Source of the DNA: Rhodotorula mucilaginosa
Lineage: Eukaryota; Basidiomycota; Microbotryomycetes; Sporidiobolales; Sporidiobolaceae
Direction of reading: 5' to 3'
Assembly: GCA_034406715.1 (NCBI GenBank)
Contig: CP137870.1
Location: forward strand, 434,001-498,000
Length of the DNA: 64,000 bases
This document shows positions 62,681 through 64,000 of this stretch, piece by piece. The position numbers and the translations under genes are program-made. Below the pieces are notes generated by a model. It had not been told where the DNA came from. It saw only the letters and a program-made list of their open reading frames with translations, and did no database searches. How positions within the stretch are numbered: position 1 is the stretch's first letter; the number at the start of each line of letters is the position of its first letter.

Positions 62681-64000
62681 ATGAGTGATCACGAACACGA
62701 CGGTATCGACTACTCGGACCTCGAACACCAGTCAGTCCCGCTCTCGCACTCGCGCTCGCCGCTTCACTCTCGCGTCGCCTCTTGAGCATCCCCGTGGTCA
62801 CCCACCCCGTCGAGAGAGTGATCGCGCACACACACACGCGGCTGTACACCCAGGGAGCACACGGCTGACTAGACTGAAAAACTCCTGTGCACCCACCCAC
62901 GCACTGCGCAGGTTCGCGTCCGAGTATGTCTCGCCCCTCGACTCGGTCGTCGTGCTCGACGGCGCTCCCGTCGTCGGGCAGGACAAGGCAGACCGCCTCC
63001 TCAAGGCCATCACAAAGACCGCCTCCAAGGAAGCCGGCATCGCCGTCCAGACCTCGCAGATCGAGATGCCCGTCGACGACCAGGGCCAGTCAAAGGGCTT
63101 CATGTTTGTCTCGCTCCACAACCCGACCGAGGCCCAGGTCTTTCAGCGCGCCCTCGACGGCTACGCGTTCGACAAGCGGCACACCTTGTCCGTCGTCCCC
63201 TTCACAGAGGTAGAGTCCTACGCCAACCTCGACGACAACTACGTCGAGCCCCAACAGGAAGAGTGGGCACCCAGGGAGCACTTCCGTGCATGGCTCGCAG
63301 ACCCCGCCGGCCGCGACCAGCTCATCCTCTACGTCGGCGACGACCTCCGCGTCGCCTGGACCGGAAAGTCGGGCGTCAGCGAGACCGCTCACCAGCGCAA
63401 CGTGAGCCCACCTCCCATTCCTTCCCTGGGAACAACAAGCAATGACTGACTCGTCTGGCCCCCGCGCAGAAATGGACCGACCTGTTCACGCAGTGGTCGC
63501 CGCAGGGTACCTACCTCGCGACGATCCATTTGCAGGGCGTCGCGCTCTGGGGCGGCGCCTCGTTCGAGCGCATCAACCGGTTCGCGCACCCCGAAGTGAA
63601 ACTGATCGACTTTTCGCCGTACGAGCGCTACCTCGTCACGTGGTCGCCGCGCCCGATCGAGGCGTCCAACTCGCCCATGTCGCCCTTCACCGACGAGGAC
63701 GCCGGCAACAACGTCGCCGTCTGGGACGTCGTCACCGGCAAACTCGTCCGCACGTTCCCCATGGTCGGCGCCGGAGCCCACTCGAACGACCCGACCGAGC
63801 AGAAGCGCATCAACTGGCCCATGTTCAAGTGGTCGCCCGACGAAAAGTACGCCGCGCGCGTCACGCCGGGCCAGCAGATCTCGGTCTACGAGACCCCGAC
63901 GCTGTCGATGCTCGGCAAAAAGTCGATCAAGATCGAGGGCGTGTTTGATTTCGAGTGGGCGCCGATGAACGACGCCGAGCGCGAGGCGCTCGAGGCCGAG
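62681..64000 (+). CDS. PRT1: Translation initiation factor eIF3 subunit b (partial)
   Basis: Scaffold of eIF3 that bridges eIF3a, i, g and j on the 40S subunit. The start MSDHEHDGIDYSDLEHQ (acidic, YSDLE typical) is followed by a 181-bp intron (62731-62911), long for this window. The RRM runs from DSVVVLDGAPVVGQDKADRL to RNP1-like SKGFMFVSL and HTLSVVPF, then the conserved link DDNYVEPQQEEWAPREHFRA. After a second intron the WD40-type propeller starts: KWTDLFTQWSPQGTYLATIH, GVALWGGASFERINRFAHP, VKLIDFSPYERYLVTWSPR, RINWPMFKWSPDEKYAARV, SIKIEGVFDFEWAP. These are canonical eIF3b blades. The gene runs off the right edge. Confidence 0.92.

Overview
The window is nuclear DNA from a GC-rich basidiomycete fungus. 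A red yeast of the Sporidiobolales (Rhodotorula/Rhodosporidium/Sporobolomyces group) fits best. The reasons are high GC, dense gene packing, almost every gene cut by many 55-80 bp introns with a CTGAC/CTAAC branch site shortly before the acceptor, and a purely eukaryotic gene set (APC2, RAD5, BET2, SEC61 gamma, PEX11, SCO1, EMG1, eIF3b). I saw no tRNA, rRNA, CRISPR array or intact transposon. The species assignment is inference.

Layout. 1-5 kb: the end of an unrecognised mitochondrial-type protein, a dolichyl-diphosphate phosphatase-like PAP2 enzyme, and the cullin-like APC/C subunit APC2. 5-10 kb: a RAD5-type HIRAN/SNF2/RING DNA-damage-tolerance enzyme. 10-15.5 kb: a LYR/Cup1-like protein diverging from the GPI inositol-deacylase BST1. 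15.8-24 kb: an SCPx-type thiolase, VTA1, a U1A/U2B''-type snRNP protein and a PPR protein. 24-33.7 kb: BET2 and SEC61 gamma (divergent), PEX11, a secreted CREG-like protein, an ADCK2/Cqd1 kinase-like protein and SCO1. 34-43 kb: EMG1, a Ser/Ala-rich single-pass membrane protein, a 2.9-kb gene-poor island with a truncated DUF6589-like gene, a 2-oxoglutarate dioxygenase and a FAM32A-like protein. 43-54.5 kb: an acyl-CoA dehydrogenase, an amino-acid permease, an Esc1-like bHLH factor, a secreted CAP/PR-1 protein and YAE1. 55-64 kb: the MBF-type APSES factor Mbp1, complex I subunit NDUFB7, an ARMH3/DUF1741 protein and the start of eIF3b.

The genes are mostly housekeeping and do not form a cluster with one shared function. 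Loose themes are lipid and organelle biology (thiolase, PEX11, acyl-CoA dehydrogenase, SCO1, NDUFB7, Cqd1), the secretory route (SEC61 gamma, BET2, BST1, VTA1) and the cell cycle or replication (APC2, RAD5, Mbp1). Several divergent pairs share promoters of only about 100-250 bp.

The most striking signal is gene architecture. Tiny coding exons fall in the most conserved parts of proteins. NDUFB7 has exons of 21, 16, 15 and 15 nt carrying its CX9C motifs. The ADCK2/Cqd1 gene has a 6-nt exon supplying Pro-Gly of its HPGN motif. The dioxygenase has a 9-nt exon and the permease a 21-nt exon. PEX11 has a first exon that codes only for the start ATG. The bHLH gene has a GC-AG intron inside its DNA-binding domain. 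An ORF-only reading misses all of these.
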